DNA of 14,960 nt, from contig UZAN01049997.1 of NCBI GenBank assembly GCA_900618425.1, positions 2,448 through 17,407 on the forward strand, given 5' to 3'. A program made the position numbers and the translations under genes. Under the pieces are notes generated by a model. That model searched no databases. It was not told the origin of the DNA and saw nothing but the letters and a program-made list of their open reading frames with translations. Shown one piece after another: positions 1 to 9,085 of this stretch; position 1 is the first letter of the stretch, and every line of letters begins with the position of its first letter. The stretch comes from Echinostoma caproni (Eukaryota > Platyhelminthes > Trematoda > Plagiorchiida > Echinostomatidae).

Positions 1-1149
1 ATACCACGGACCATTGAAAACAGCTTTGAGATCCACAGACAGAATCGAGGGGGACAAGTGCAAGGTGGAGGAGTAGCACTTCTCATTCGCAAAAATACTC
101 CCCACAGGAAATTGGACATGGATCTCTGCACCCCCAATATGCAGATGTGTGCTATCTCACTCATCTCTAAGACAAACAGTGCCACCATAGCCAGTGTGTA
201 CAGGAGTCCGGGAGCCACCATAGACGAAGATGAGCAACTAATCGAGGCGCTAGATGCACTAGCACAGTCCCGACAGAAACTGGTAATTGCTGGGGACTTC
301 AACCTACCTGGCATCCAGTGGACCACAAAGACCTGCTCGGAGAGTACACCGAAAGAAATGTTTCTGAGATGGATACACTCCAGAGCCCTCCTGCAACACG
401 TGAAGGAAAACACCAGATTCAGGACTGGGCAAAATCCATCGCTCCTTAATTTTGTGTTTACCAAATAGCAAAGGGACGTAAATCTTTCGTTTCAGCCACC
501 CATGGGAAACAGTGATCATCCAGTGATAAAAGTGCCCCTCAATTGTAGGGAAACCAAAGTGCCCAGCCGGAAAGTTGGAAACTTCAGCAAACTGAACACG
601 AGTAGCCCGCAGGCAAGAGCCTTAACTCTAGAATGGGAAATAGAAAATGAGCGGATCACAGTAGAGACTCTTTGGCATACAATCAAAAGTAACCTACAGG
701 AACTCCAAGACGAGTTCGCACCCCTTAAATTTGGGAACGGTTGTAATAAGCCTCCATGGTGATCTCCGGCAAAAAGGAGAGCACTAAGGAAAAGAAACAG
801 AACCTGGAGACACTAAGGAGAGGTTAACACCCAGCTGGCATGGAAAAATTACACGGTCCAGAGGAACAGGACAGTCGGTCTTATAAGAGTAGAAAAGAGA
901 AAATATGAATTAAAGTTAGCTGAAAACGTCAAGCAGAAACCGAAAAGGTTTTTCAGATACGCACAATTGAAACGCAACTTGAGGGACGCTATAGGCGCAT
1001 TGGTTCTGGAAAACAATACGGTGGCAGCAGACGACCACAGCAAGGCAGTAGCACTAGGCAACTATTTCGCTAGTGTTCATAGGTTAGACAACCGGACATT
1101 AAAACCTAGATCCCAGATCTCTCTTACACCGAGCATAAGAGAGATGTAG
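1..1149 (+). pseudogene. Endonuclease domain and linker of retrotransposon 1 (broken)
   Basis: This encodes the EN (exonuclease-endonuclease-phosphatase fold) that nicks target DNA to prime reverse transcription. The visible EN motifs, in order, are QGGGVALLI at 61-87, the YRSP strand near 199-210, and the catalytic-type GDFNLPGIQW near 292-321. Next come TRFRTGQNPSLLNFVFTK near 412-465 and the distal GNSDHPVI near 505-528. The FTK is followed directly by a TAG at 466, and the reading then continues in the same frame. Two more stops lie at 760 and 814, then a basic linker (RFFRYAQLKRNLRD near 949-990) runs to a TAG at 1147. The domain begins upstream of the window, so no start codon can be assigned. 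It is not functional as written. Confidence 0.85.
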
Positions 1150-2139
1150 ATATCCACAGTGGACGTACAAATGGTGTTAAGGGAGTTGAAAATCACTAAG
1201 GCCCAGGGTCCCGATGGTATATATCCTGCCATTGTGAAACCTCTTGCCCAAATCTTGGCAGACCTCTTGAGGGTGCTGTTTCAAAGGTCTCTGGAGGAGG
1301 GAGTGCTTCTGGGTGACTGGAAAACTGCCGTTGTAGTGGTATTACACAAAGGTGATAGTAGATCTAACCCACAGCACTACAGACTGGTTAGCTTAACTAG
1401 TATTCTATGCGAGTGCATGGAAAAGCTAATCAGGACCCATGGCTGTGCCCCCATTTCAGAGTATGCATTACTCAGCGTGGCCCAGCATGGCTTCATGAAA
1501 AGCAGGTCATGCCTGACTAACCTCTTATGCGACCTAGACGAAGTCACTGAGAGGGTAAATGAAGACAGCAGTAGAGGTATTTTACCTAGATTTCAGTAAG
1601 GCCTTCGATTCTGTAAGTCATAGACTGCTTCCACATAAGCTAAGTTTTTTCGGAATAACAGGAACAATATTTAAATGGATACAAGCATTCTTGACCAATA
1701 AGATATCCTGGGATAGGGTAGGAGAACAAACATCCCAAGTCCTTCATTTCACTAGTGGCGTGCCACAAGGGTCGGTGTTAGGCCCGCTTCTATTTCTGTT
1801 GTTCATAAATGATCTAGCAGAAGTAACCAGGTCACCCTGCTTCATCTTCGTTGATGATGTAAAGGTAGTTGGATCTAGTGGAAGAGCTGACTTATAAGAG
1901 GATATTGCAAAGGTGATCAAGTGGTTCCACACATGGGATCTGCCACTAAATGCAACAAAGATTCAGTTGCTCTCAAAAACCCAGGAACCATTGAAGGCTC
2001 TCGGGGACTGAGGGCAATTCGAAGTAGGCACTGTAACTAGTGTCAGGGATCTAGGAGTCACAGTAACTGCAGATTACAGTTGGGGTACCCAATGTGAAGC
2101 TGCAGCACACATTGCAAGACGACAGCTGTTTCGACAAAC
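1150..2139 (+). pseudogene. Reverse transcriptase domain of retrotransposon 1 (broken)
   Basis: This encodes an RT for target-primed reverse transcription. The motifs in order are KAQGPDGIYPAIVKPLA (fingers, from about 1198), VVLHKGDSRSNPQHYRLVSL, QHGFMKSRSCLTNLL, then motif A VFYLDFSKAFDSVSH. These are followed by SGVPQGSVLGPLLFLLFIND and motif C FVDD at 1847-1858, in place of the usual YADD. Both catalytic aspartates of motif C remain. A frameshift near 1560, just before motif A, moves the reading from frame 1 to frame 2. Stops follow at 1895 and 2009. The palm and thumb then read through WFHTWDLPLN, RDLGVTV and AAHIARRQLF, where similarity ends. A complete family member would have about 200 more residues. 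Confidence 0.88.
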
Positions 2140-2959
2140 TGGTGAGGGGAGTGGCATCAGACAAACCCATCCACACAAGGCTGCCACCATCTTCCTCTAA
2201 GGGATGGCAAAGAGACAGTAAACTTTTAAAGAAGGCTGTGGTCAACCTCACGCGCCTTCCTGCTGACCATCTGACCTCCCACAAACCCATCTTCGAAATA
2301 TCCTCTGTCCCCCTAGCCTGCAGCTCCCCGAATACAAGCTTCTGCAGTGGAAAGGAAGATAAGCCTACTCTCACTGCCAACCGGAGCTTCCACGAACCGT
2401 CTTCTAGGCTGAATAATGAGCAAACAAAGCCCGTTTGCATAAACAGCAAACAAACTCACCAAAAGTTTGTAAGCAGGAGGTGCACGAAACAGGAGAAGTT
2501 GCAACCTGTGAAAAGGGGAATCCTAGGGAGTCCACCACCGCTTCCCATTCATCAAGTTGCTCCTTCTCTACTGGCAAATCTTCCTAAATAACGACCCCAG
2601 TTCCCAACGCTTCCTAGAGGACGTGCCATTCCTCTAAAAAACCCAATCACCCCACTGATGTCCCTAAAACTCACAAATCACCGAAAAGCCACCACGTCCC
2701 CTTTTCCCAAGGCAGGCAAGTGCCCCGACCCCCAGACCAGCAAGCGCCTCATCCTCCTCGCGTGAAGCAGATAAAGCAGGCAAAACCCAGGTACTCCCCG
2801 TACTCGGACCGCAGGAAGCCGAAACGTGTACGGGAGCCAAAACCCCAAATGGCGAGCAAGGGGAAGGAGCCGTTTCAAAACGTAACTCCAGTAGAAACTC
2901 AGGCCCAGGACGCCCCTCTTATCCTAAGTCTCTTGAAATTTCTGGTGAACAAGTGCTAA
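2140..2959 (+). pseudogene. ORF1-like basic, proline-rich region of retrotransposon 2
   Basis: An open frame at 2140-2591 continues past its stop to a TGA near 2761. A second open frame at 2720-2959 follows in another phase. The predicted protein is rich in Lys, Arg, Pro and Ser, for example SDRRKPKRVREPKPQ in the second part. It has no RT or EN motif and no recognisable zinc knuckle. Its place directly upstream of EN matches a CR1 ORF1 or a long N-terminal extension of ORF2. In the family that role would be RNA binding, but nothing here shows it directly. The 2094 start in the ORF lies in element 1 sequence, so the real start is unknown. It could instead be unrelated low-complexity sequence. 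Confidence 0.45.
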
Positions 2960-3642
2960 AATGCATGTACACCAACTGTTTAAGCCTTGGTGCCAAGGTA
3001 CTTGAACTCAACAACAAAAGATTAAAGATCTTCAGCCACATATTCTAACTCTAACGGAGTCATGGATAACACCAGATATCTTAGACGGGGAAGTCAAAAT
3101 AGATGGTTATACACTTTGAGGAGCCACTCAAACCGAGGCCGCGCCGATGGTGTAACTATCTACCTGAGCCAGTCCATTCTTCCAGCCGTCTTAGTACCCC
3201 AGGATCCCATCCTCATGATGGACACTCTATTAGCAAAAATATCTCTCTCCAAGAGAGATTTCATGTTATTAGGTGTCATCTATCGCTCCCCAACCAGCGG
3301 CCAGACACAGGCACAGGTCCTTCTAAACCAACTTCGCTATCTTCGATCCTGCTGCCCCTCTACACACGTCCTTATAACCGGTGACTTTAACGCTCCAGCT
3401 ATTGACTGGGCTAGGACTAACTCCAGTGATATCTTCTTTGGTCAGCCCCTTCTAGGCCTAATTTCTGAGAGATCATGGAACTAACATGTATGCTCTCCCA
3501 CCAGATTTCGCCCGGGCCAGTCCCCTTCTCTACTCAGTTTGGTGATAACGAACAATTGGCACCAAATCGACGAGGTCTACACTCTCTACCCATTTGGAAA
3601 GAGTGATCACTCTCTTCTGAGCTTTGACTTGGCCATCTTATA
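2953..3642 (+). pseudogene. Endonuclease domain of retrotransposon 2 (broken)
   Basis: The EN reads in pieces. KCMYTNCLSLGAKVLELNNK begins near 2959. HILTLTESWITPDILDGE, with the conserved Glu of the TES/TET motif, begins near 3039 in a different phase. NRGRADGVTIYLSQ lies near 3130 in a third phase. GVIYRSP follows near 3275, then the catalytic-type ITGDFNAPAIDW near 3375-3410. A TAA at 3482 interrupts the chain, after which TRFRPGQSPSLLSLVITN and PFGKSDHSLLSFDL close the fold at about 3500-3635. All the expected EN segments are present in order and spacing, so the domain is complete but frameshifted at least twice. An overlapping + ORF at 3103-3384 is an out-of-frame shadow. Confidence 0.85.
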
Positions 3643-5010
3643 AGTCAGCATCAAGAACCTTGCGGTCCTCCAAGCGGACCAACTTCGCTGCTCTAAGAGA
3701 TTATTTGGCAGCAAATTTGACTTCTGTTAACCTATCTTCAGAAACAAACGGACTCAACGATCGAATTGAGAACGTACTGCGAACAGGCGATTGCTTGTTC
3801 ATTCCAAAGATATTTATCCCAACCAAAAGCCGCCTTCCTCCCCCACGTTTACTACGTCGGCTTCTGGACGAACGGAACGTCCTCTTTGCAAGATACAAGC
3901 TCACAAACTTGGATAGTGACGCGGATAAATTCAAATTTATCCGGAACCTATGCAAGAGCAAGCAAGATCAGAGAACTCTTCAACCGGCAACAAAAGACAT
4001 CTTAGTCAGGGCAAGAAGAAACCCCTCCTACCTCTTCAAACTTCTTCGTCATAAAAAGTAACCCAGTTTCTCTACTCTAGCCCTGAAACTTCCTGACGGC
4101 TCCCCAATTATCTCACCTGAAGAGGTAGCGGACACCTTCCGAACTCACTTCCAAGGTACTTTCAACTCTGCTCCACCTACTTTCTTTCCTACTCTACAGC
4201 CTAAATCAGGTATAGCCCCCTTAGAGCACTTCATTGTTCAGACCGAAGAAGTACTCGAACTTCTAAAGTCACTTAACCCTTAGGGCCTAGACGAGGTCCA
4301 TCCCAGAATACTCAAAGAGACAGCAGCTGTACTGGCCCCACATTACGGGCGGCTGTTTCAAAACTGCCTAGATAAAGGTGAATTCCCTGATGGCTGGAAA
4401 AAGGCTATCATATCACCGATCTACAAAAAGGATTCACGGCATCACGCCAGCAGCTACAGATCGATAAGTCTAACTAGCATCCCCAGCAAAATGTTTAAAC
4501 GTCTCACTAAGAAATATGTTATTGAAGACCTGAAAGAAAACAACCTTCTTTCTCCTTTTCAACACTGCTTCATTCCTGGCAGGTCATGCATCACCAATAT
4601 GCTATATGTCAAGGAAATTCTAACCCAGGCCTATGATGATGGTAAAATCTCACACGCAATCTTCATAGATCTGGCCAAAGCCTTCGATCGAGTACCACAT
4701 TCTCCACTAATGCACAAGCTGGAAATGTATGGTATTAGAGGCAGGCTTCTTAATCTTCTAGGCAGCTTTCTATCATCGCGCTCCTTCTCTGTTAGGGCAG
4801 AAACCTCTTTCTCCAACTCTTCCCCGATGACAATTAGTGTTCCCCAGGGATCCGTTCTAGGCCCACTTCTTTTCATCTTATACATAACCTCCCGGACAAA
4901 ATCCCAGTCCACATTGCTATCTATGCTGACGATGTCACAGATCAGCAGTGCAGGCAGCCATGGATATCATCAAAGCATGGCCATCAGACTGGAGCCTACC
5001 AATAAATGAT
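3624..5010 (+). pseudogene. Linker and reverse transcriptase domain of retrotransposon 2 (broken)
   Basis: A single frame runs from 3624 to about 4883 with stops at 4059 and 4281. The linker (3624-4061) is basic and contains NVLFARYKLTN, typical of the stretch between EN and RT. The RT begins near 4240 with EVLELLKSLNP, then a TAG, then GLDEVHPRILKE. It continues WKKAIISPIYKKDSRHH, YRSISLTSIPSKMFKRL and PFQHCFIPGRSCITNML. Motif A is IFIDLAKAFDRVPH and motif B is VPQGSVLGPLLFILYI. A frameshift near 4883 precedes the catalytic motif C YADD at 4922-4933, which is intact. The RT core is thus complete in motifs but not translatable. A TAG replaces a residue in the usually invariant P-x-G-x-D region at 4281. 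Confidence 0.88.
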
Positions 5011-5751
5011 GACAAATGTGTAAGTATGTCCTTTAGCATCGGCTGCCTACACATCTTCAATGTGTACAACACATCCCGACTTCAGACTGTCAACCAGCAC
5101 AAGATCCTTGGCTTCTGATTATCTAACTCTCTATATTTTTCTTGCCACCACCAAAAAGCCCGAAGAAGGGCTTTTGGGATGCTCAGTTTTATCAAGCGCT
5201 TCTTTCCTTGCTTTGATACAGAGGACTTTCAACTCTTATATGGCACTTATGTAAGACCGCTATTAGAAAACGGAGCCAAAATAGCGTGCTCTAGGATTTT
5301 GGGTGATGGTAACTCCCTCAAACGAGTTCAACGAGCAGCCAAAAAGCTAGCCTCCGGTCTTTTTCATGTCCCATACCCCATCCATCTCACCACACTGAAC
5401 CTTTACCCCCTGAACGCCCGCCGCACTCAAGCGGAACGTTTTTATTTACCATTTATTCTCCACGGATACGGCCAACCAGTTTTCACCCCATGTAGCTCAG
5501 ATACACTTCGTGGTCACAGAAAAAAGCTGTTTAAGCCTCGACCCCGCACCCGAGTTCGTTATTGGTTCTTTACCCAAAGAGTAATTCCATTAAGGAACAG
5601 CCTACCGCAGGAGGTTGTTAACGCGCCTGAATTTGATGATGTACCCGTAATGCTTCAGCAACACTCGGAGACCACGTGTGTATTTACCAACAGAATTTGT
5701 ATTGTGTTGTTAGTTGTTGTGCATATGAAAACAAGCTGTCCAATCATGTAA
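5010..5751 (+). pseudogene. RT C-terminal (thumb and tail) region of retrotransposon 2
   Basis: After motif C the reading passes through KAWPSDWSLPINDDKCVSM near 4970-5030 and QHKILGF near 5097-5117. From 5179 to about 5690 one frame is open. It contains MLSFIKRFFPCFDTEDFQLL, TYVRPLLENGAKIACSR and SLKRVQRAAKKLASGL, then LYPLNARRTQAERFYLPF and RVIPLRNSLPQEVVNAPEF. The YVRPLLE and RVQRAAKKL segments and the NSLP ending are standard in CR1-type RT C-termini. The family's ORF2 normally ends soon after such a segment, so the coding 3' end is probably near 5690. The remaining bases up to 5751 are likely 3' untranslated sequence. Confidence 0.85.
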
Positions 5752-5769
5752 GATAAAAGTGAATAGAAA

Positions 5770-6407
5770 TGTAAGACACTGCACGTCCCGTATACCATTC
5801 TGTTAGAGAGCTTTTGGAGTTGCTTCAGTCTCCGAATATCCTTACGGAGAAATGGGGCCCACGCTTGGACGGATGAAGGCTGCGCATAACGTGAAGAAGT
5901 TTCGACGCTTCTTTTCATTATGGTGATTTTAAGACAATATAATGCTTTAAGGGCCTTTACAGCTGCTGCGTTGCATGCTGGAGATGGGGTGAATTTGCAT
6001 GTAACTCAAATCCCTAGGTCTGTTGTACTGCTCTTCGACTGTAAAGGGTCTGGAATCCCAAGAGGGTTGGTGGTGAAGATTGAAGGATATGCGACGCCTG
6101 AAAGCATGTGGCTCTTCAGCGCGTTGAGCGGTAGATCCCATTTGGCTGATCATTCACATATTTTGTGGACGTCAGCTTGAATGGTGTCTAGTTGGCTACT
6201 GTTTCCCACCAACTTAACGTCGTCAGCATAGAGGAAACAGGGATTTTCAAGGCCTTCGGTGATATCGTTCACAAAGATGAGAAATAGTAGAGGCGCAAGT
6301 ACGCAGCCTTGGGGCACTCCGCTGGTGGGGGAGCCAGCGTCTGAGTGAGCCTCTCGGACTTTGACGGTGAATGAACGACCAGAGAGGAGTTTTCTATCCA
6401 GTCGCAT
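5770..6407 (-). pseudogene. RT palm and C-terminal domain of retrotransposon 3 (broken)
   Basis: The minus frame from 6407 to 6150 encodes LLSGRSFTVKVREAHSDAG, then motif B SGVPQGCVLAPLLFLIFVND, then GLENPCFLYADDVKLVG. The catalytic YADD is intact at 6230-6219. After a stop near 6150 the reading continues in other phases. A TDLGI segment lies near 6020, followed by CNAAAVKALKALYCLKI to about 5935. TLCAAFIRP then lies near 5880, overlapping a shifted frame with VQAWAPFLRKDIRRLKQL and QKLSNRMVYGT near 5860-5790. These match the usual CR1 C-terminal pattern of RP, W-x-P and a VQ-type helix. The RT fingers and motif A are absent. The end near 5770 is a truncation or the natural 3' end. Confidence 0.82.
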
Positions 6408-6409
6408 TT

Positions 6410-6938
6410 GTCTATGAGAAAGAATCTTAGCACTAATCCGCTTTTCGCTCGAAAGGCGCAGAATATGAGGAGATCTGAGTGAGTTGTTCCAAATTTCTCA
6501 CCATTGCTCCAATGGGTCACATGTTCCACCTGAGGGACGATAGAGGTCTCCACACACCCTGGGGCGTTCAAGAAGCCGACTGCAAATTGGGCACCACTTC
6601 CTTTCAAGTGGGGTAGTCCCAGCTTGAAATCAACTTCCGGCAAAATTAGTGTCATGTCTGTGGATCCTGACCATTAAGCGTGAGTTAGACCTAGCGCGGA
6701 GCTCCCTTTTTCCGAACTTATGGTAATGGCAGCTCACCCTGCCTCCCAAGGAACAGGGGCTGCGCCATTTCTCCTTCCTTTCTGTTATTCCAGATAACTT
6801 CGGAACCGTCAAACCAGTAACAATACTTACTCGTAGGTGGGTCAGTCCCAGGAGAGAACACGCCACTACCGGGACACTTCACAGGCGAAGGCCTCCTCAC
6901 ATCCTGGGATTTAAAATTTGATTTGATTTAAGAATTCC
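6410..6938. other. Unclassified segment replacing the RT fingers of retrotransposon 3
   Basis: This stretch lies exactly where RT fingers and motif A of element 3 should be, yet no RT motif is readable on the minus strand. Minus-strand frames at 6900-6718 and 6866-6630 are open but match no family I recognise. On the + strand its right end reads GGGATTTAAAATTTGATTTG followed by ATTTAAG. That could be the short A/T-rich tail of a + strand SINE or of another retroposed fragment. I found no clear RNA polymerase III A and B boxes and no target-site duplication. It may be a short interspersed repeat, a fragment of another element, or a deletion junction with filler DNA. Confidence 0.4.
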
Positions 6939-6939
6939 T

Positions 6940-7325
6940 TTCCGGTTGCAATAGCGCGTACCCGTCAGTGAGCTCTGCTAGGCGTTCCCAAAGTACGCCT
7001 CATTCCTCCTCGACAGATGCATCCTGATTATGCGACCACCAAATGGTTGAACCAGCCTCATGCAGTAGGCCGGATATATCCATCTGACCGAAGTTCCTGA
7101 TGAATTTGAAGGGGGGGCTTTTCCTGATTTACGCACGTCCTAAACGTGATTACACTATGATCGCTCTTGCCCAACTGGGTTTACATAGTCACTTCACTAA
7201 CGTCTTCTCCGCTCGGATGAGCACTAGATCTAAAATGGACGATGTCTGCCCATATCTGAATCGAGTTAGTTGACGAAGGATTCTGTTTTGTCACCATTGA
7301 GCCAACTCAGCAACACTATTTTCAT
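6940..7325 (-). pseudogene. EN C-terminal part and linker of retrotransposon 3
   Basis: On the minus strand near 7270-7210 the sequence reads TRFRYGQTSSILDLVLI, the conserved penultimate segment of CR1-type EN domains. A phase change follows, then QLGKSDHSVITF near 7175-7140, the terminal SDH motif that contributes the catalytic histidine. Downstream comes a linker with NFGQMDISGLLHEAGSTIWW and LWERLAELTDGYALLQ, down to about 6945. A poly-C/G run near 7110-7120 and at least two phase changes break the frame. The upstream half of the domain is found again beyond repeat copy C, starting at 8570. The EN fold was therefore intact before that insertion. Confidence 0.8.
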
Positions 7326-8569
7326 TTTTGTGAGTCAAGGTTTAGGAACCCGTTCGAGCATTCCCGCTCAAATGGTATCGGTGCTACTTGGACTAAGATG
7401 TCATTCGCTAAATCTTGTTTCCTCTACTAAACCCACCTTCGTTTGAACACCTTTCCTCTCCTCCTTAGTTTCTTCCTGTTGGTTTGACTTATATATGCTT
7501 CATCAGACTCTTTCCTCCGTAAGCTGATTCTTTTCCCCATCTCAGAATCGTTTTCTATTTCTGTTTTTATTGCACGTTCTCACTATTGGCAATTGATTGA
7601 GGCTACTTAATTGGTTAAACTAAATCTTTCATTTCCCTGACTGTCCTAAACTTCCAGCATTAGTTTGAGCAATGGCATATATGCTTTCTCTCCCCCCCCT
7701 CATCAGCTAAAAGCCTATCTAGATTGTTTCTCATCTCCGGCTTCTTTTGCAGAGATATGCTGCTGTCCGAATAACGGCGATTTCCGTCGGATCGGACCGA
7801 TATGCAACGGTAAAGAAAACCGAAGTTTAACCAAAAAAACCAGAAGCAGGATCCCATGGACTTTCCCATCTACTGGACGGTATTGCTAAACAAACTCAAT
7901 GTGAGTCTGCAGACCCACACACAGCGACCCTATGCTCCGTGCCTTTGATCGATGATAAAAGACCTGGCGAGGTCTGAAACCACTTTCCCTTATCTTTACC
8001 CGATCACCTTCGCCCAAATAGTGATATCAGTCAGAAGCTATTCGTGCTGGCATGACTTTATATAACCGTATTTTTCAAACACAAATCTCCCAGCAAATAT
8101 ATACATAAAAAACTTTCAAAAGCTTCATCCCATCAGGCTTTGTCGCTGTTCACCTCCACACGATGAACGTTTGACACCTTTACCGTGTCCGATACTCACC
8201 GTTTTCATTTCTCGTCTCTGATCGAACTCAATCCTAAATAACACAACTTAATGACATGTGTACATATTTTCAATTATTTCACTTCCGTCTCTGTAACTTT
8301 TATTTTCCGTACCTCATTATCTCCAGAAAAACAAACTGTCAGAAATGTCCTACTTTGCTAACCTTCCATTTTATCAATTCCTAAATGAATCAAATGTCGA
8401 TTGACCGTTTTGTGGTTCTCTTTTTTTGTCGCGCGCAAACACAATCACGTTCCGCTGTCTTTCAACCCCATTGACTCTGTCGACCCAAATGTTTATTGTA
8501 TAAAATGATCGTGCACCCCAGCATGCCTCATGACTTTCGTCGTGAAATATACCATTTTTATTTTTATTG
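7322..8569 (-). repeat. Copy C of the A/B/C repeat family, inserted in the EN of element 3
   Basis: This 1.25 kb stretch separates the two halves of an EN domain. On the minus strand its start (8553 downward, GGTATATTTCACG) matches the start of copy B near 11094. An internal block at 7929-7896 matches the GGTCGCT...GTGGG block of copies A and B. The region 7706-7683 matches the CTGANGAG...GAAA block. The end (7387-7322, GTAGCACCGAT, GAGCGGGAATGCTCG, GTTCCTAAACCTTGACT) matches 12154-12222. Shared signposts in the same order at both ends and inside support one repeat unit. The ORF-like stretch at 7665-7889 has no recognisable protein and is probably chance. A-rich sequence flanks both junctions, and no certain target-site duplication is seen. 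Confidence 0.7.
7683..7706 (-). other. Hammerhead-like core motif in copy C (degenerate)
   Basis: The minus strand reads CTGATGAG, then a G-rich stretch, then GAGAAAGC. A type I hammerhead ribozyme core has CTGANGA, a stem II, then CGAAA. The first box is perfect here. The C before GAAA is missing and the G-run cannot form a proper stem II with itself. It is homologous in position to 10447-10471 and 11792-11813. Confidence 0.25.
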
Positions 8570-9085
8570 ATAAACTCCCTGCTCGTGTAAAACCCTTAGG
8601 AGCTCTTCAGAGGGACTATATCCCGCGTCAGCGTATTCCCAATCGATTTTGAGCAGGTTACAATCACCAACTATGACGGTTTCTCGAATTTCCTAAGTAA
8701 CGTGCTAAGTGTGTTTAACAGCTATCTTTTCTCTTCTGATCTAGTTGAGGGTGCTCTGTAGACTCCAAGGATGACGAAGTGTCGTCCTCAGTTCCAAATA
8801 GTGCATGCAACTGTTTGCACAGTGGGGGTGCACGGTATCAGTTCAGTGTTTTCCCACTGAGCATATTGATTCTTCACGAGAATCAACACTCCACCTCCTT
8901 TACCTACTTCCCGATGTCCCATACACAGCAAAGTCCCGGGAGGATAAGGTGATCTATGACGTGTCTTGGTGACAATCATGTTTCGGTCAGAATGACTACG
9001 TCATATTCTGGGCATTTGGTTTTCAGTTCGCCCCACTTATTTCTAACACTGCAGACGTTTGTATACCACGTTTTTAAGCTTCTTT
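8570..9085 (-). pseudogene. EN N-terminal half of retrotransposon 3
   Basis: On the minus strand the first EN strand and helix read VVYTNVCSVRNKWGELKTKC from about 9071, then YDVVILTET near 9007-8979. A stop (minus TGA at 8978-8976) takes the place of the usual Trp after TET. LSPRHVIDHLIL follows, a phase change, then GKGGGVLILVKNQ near 8905-8865. The sequence continues FVILGVYRAPSTRSEEK near 8780-8730, then a phase change and the catalytic-type VGDCNLLKIDWEYAD near 8675-8625. It closes with EELLRVLHEQGVYQ down to about 8570. At that point repeat copy C begins. The Cys in GDCN replaces the usual Phe of GDFN. Together with 7325-7140 this gives a complete EN, disabled by stops and shifts. Confidence 0.82.

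Larger units (their letters stand above)
1..2140 (+). mobile_element. CR1-like non-LTR retrotransposon 1, decayed, 5' end outside window
   Basis: An EN domain is followed by a linker and an RT domain in the order expected of a CR1/Jockey-group ORF2. The coding sense is continuous in frame 1 from base 1 to about 1560, then in frame 2 to about 2139. Stops lie at 466, 760, 814, 1147, 1895 and 2009, and there is one frameshift near 1560. The copy therefore looks only moderately decayed. The first ~80 residues of EN would lie left of base 1. The RT C-terminal part stops abruptly after the segment ending RRQLF near 2135, where element 2 begins. No 3' tail and no target-site duplication was found. 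The group assignment rests on motifs, not on a tree. Confidence 0.85.
2140..5755 (+). mobile_element. CR1-like non-LTR retrotransposon 2, nearly full-length but decayed
   Basis: An ORF1-like basic region, EN, linker, RT and RT C-terminal domain lie in consecutive order on the + strand over about 3.6 kb, which is close to full length for a CR1-type element. Frameshifts near 3033, 3118, 3640 and 4883, plus stops at 3482, 4059 and 4281, break the reading. The left border is placed where the RT similarity of element 1 ends. The right border is where the C-terminal similarity fades, about 5690-5755. There the sequence meets the 3' end of element 3 on the other strand. No poly-A, no clear microsatellite tail and no target-site duplication was recognised. 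It differs in sequence from element 1, so it is a separate family or subfamily. Confidence 0.85.

Noticed and set aside
304..519. Minus-strand open frame over the EN of element 1
   Set aside because: It lies antisense to clear EN motifs and shows no known domain.
2051..2878. Minus-strand open frames (2449-2051, 2504-2313, 2878-2678)
   Set aside because: They are antisense to the ORF1-like region of element 2, with no recognisable motif.
7665..7889. Open frames on both strands near 7660-7889
   Set aside because: They lie within repeat copy C, contain no known domain, and are not preserved in copies A and B.
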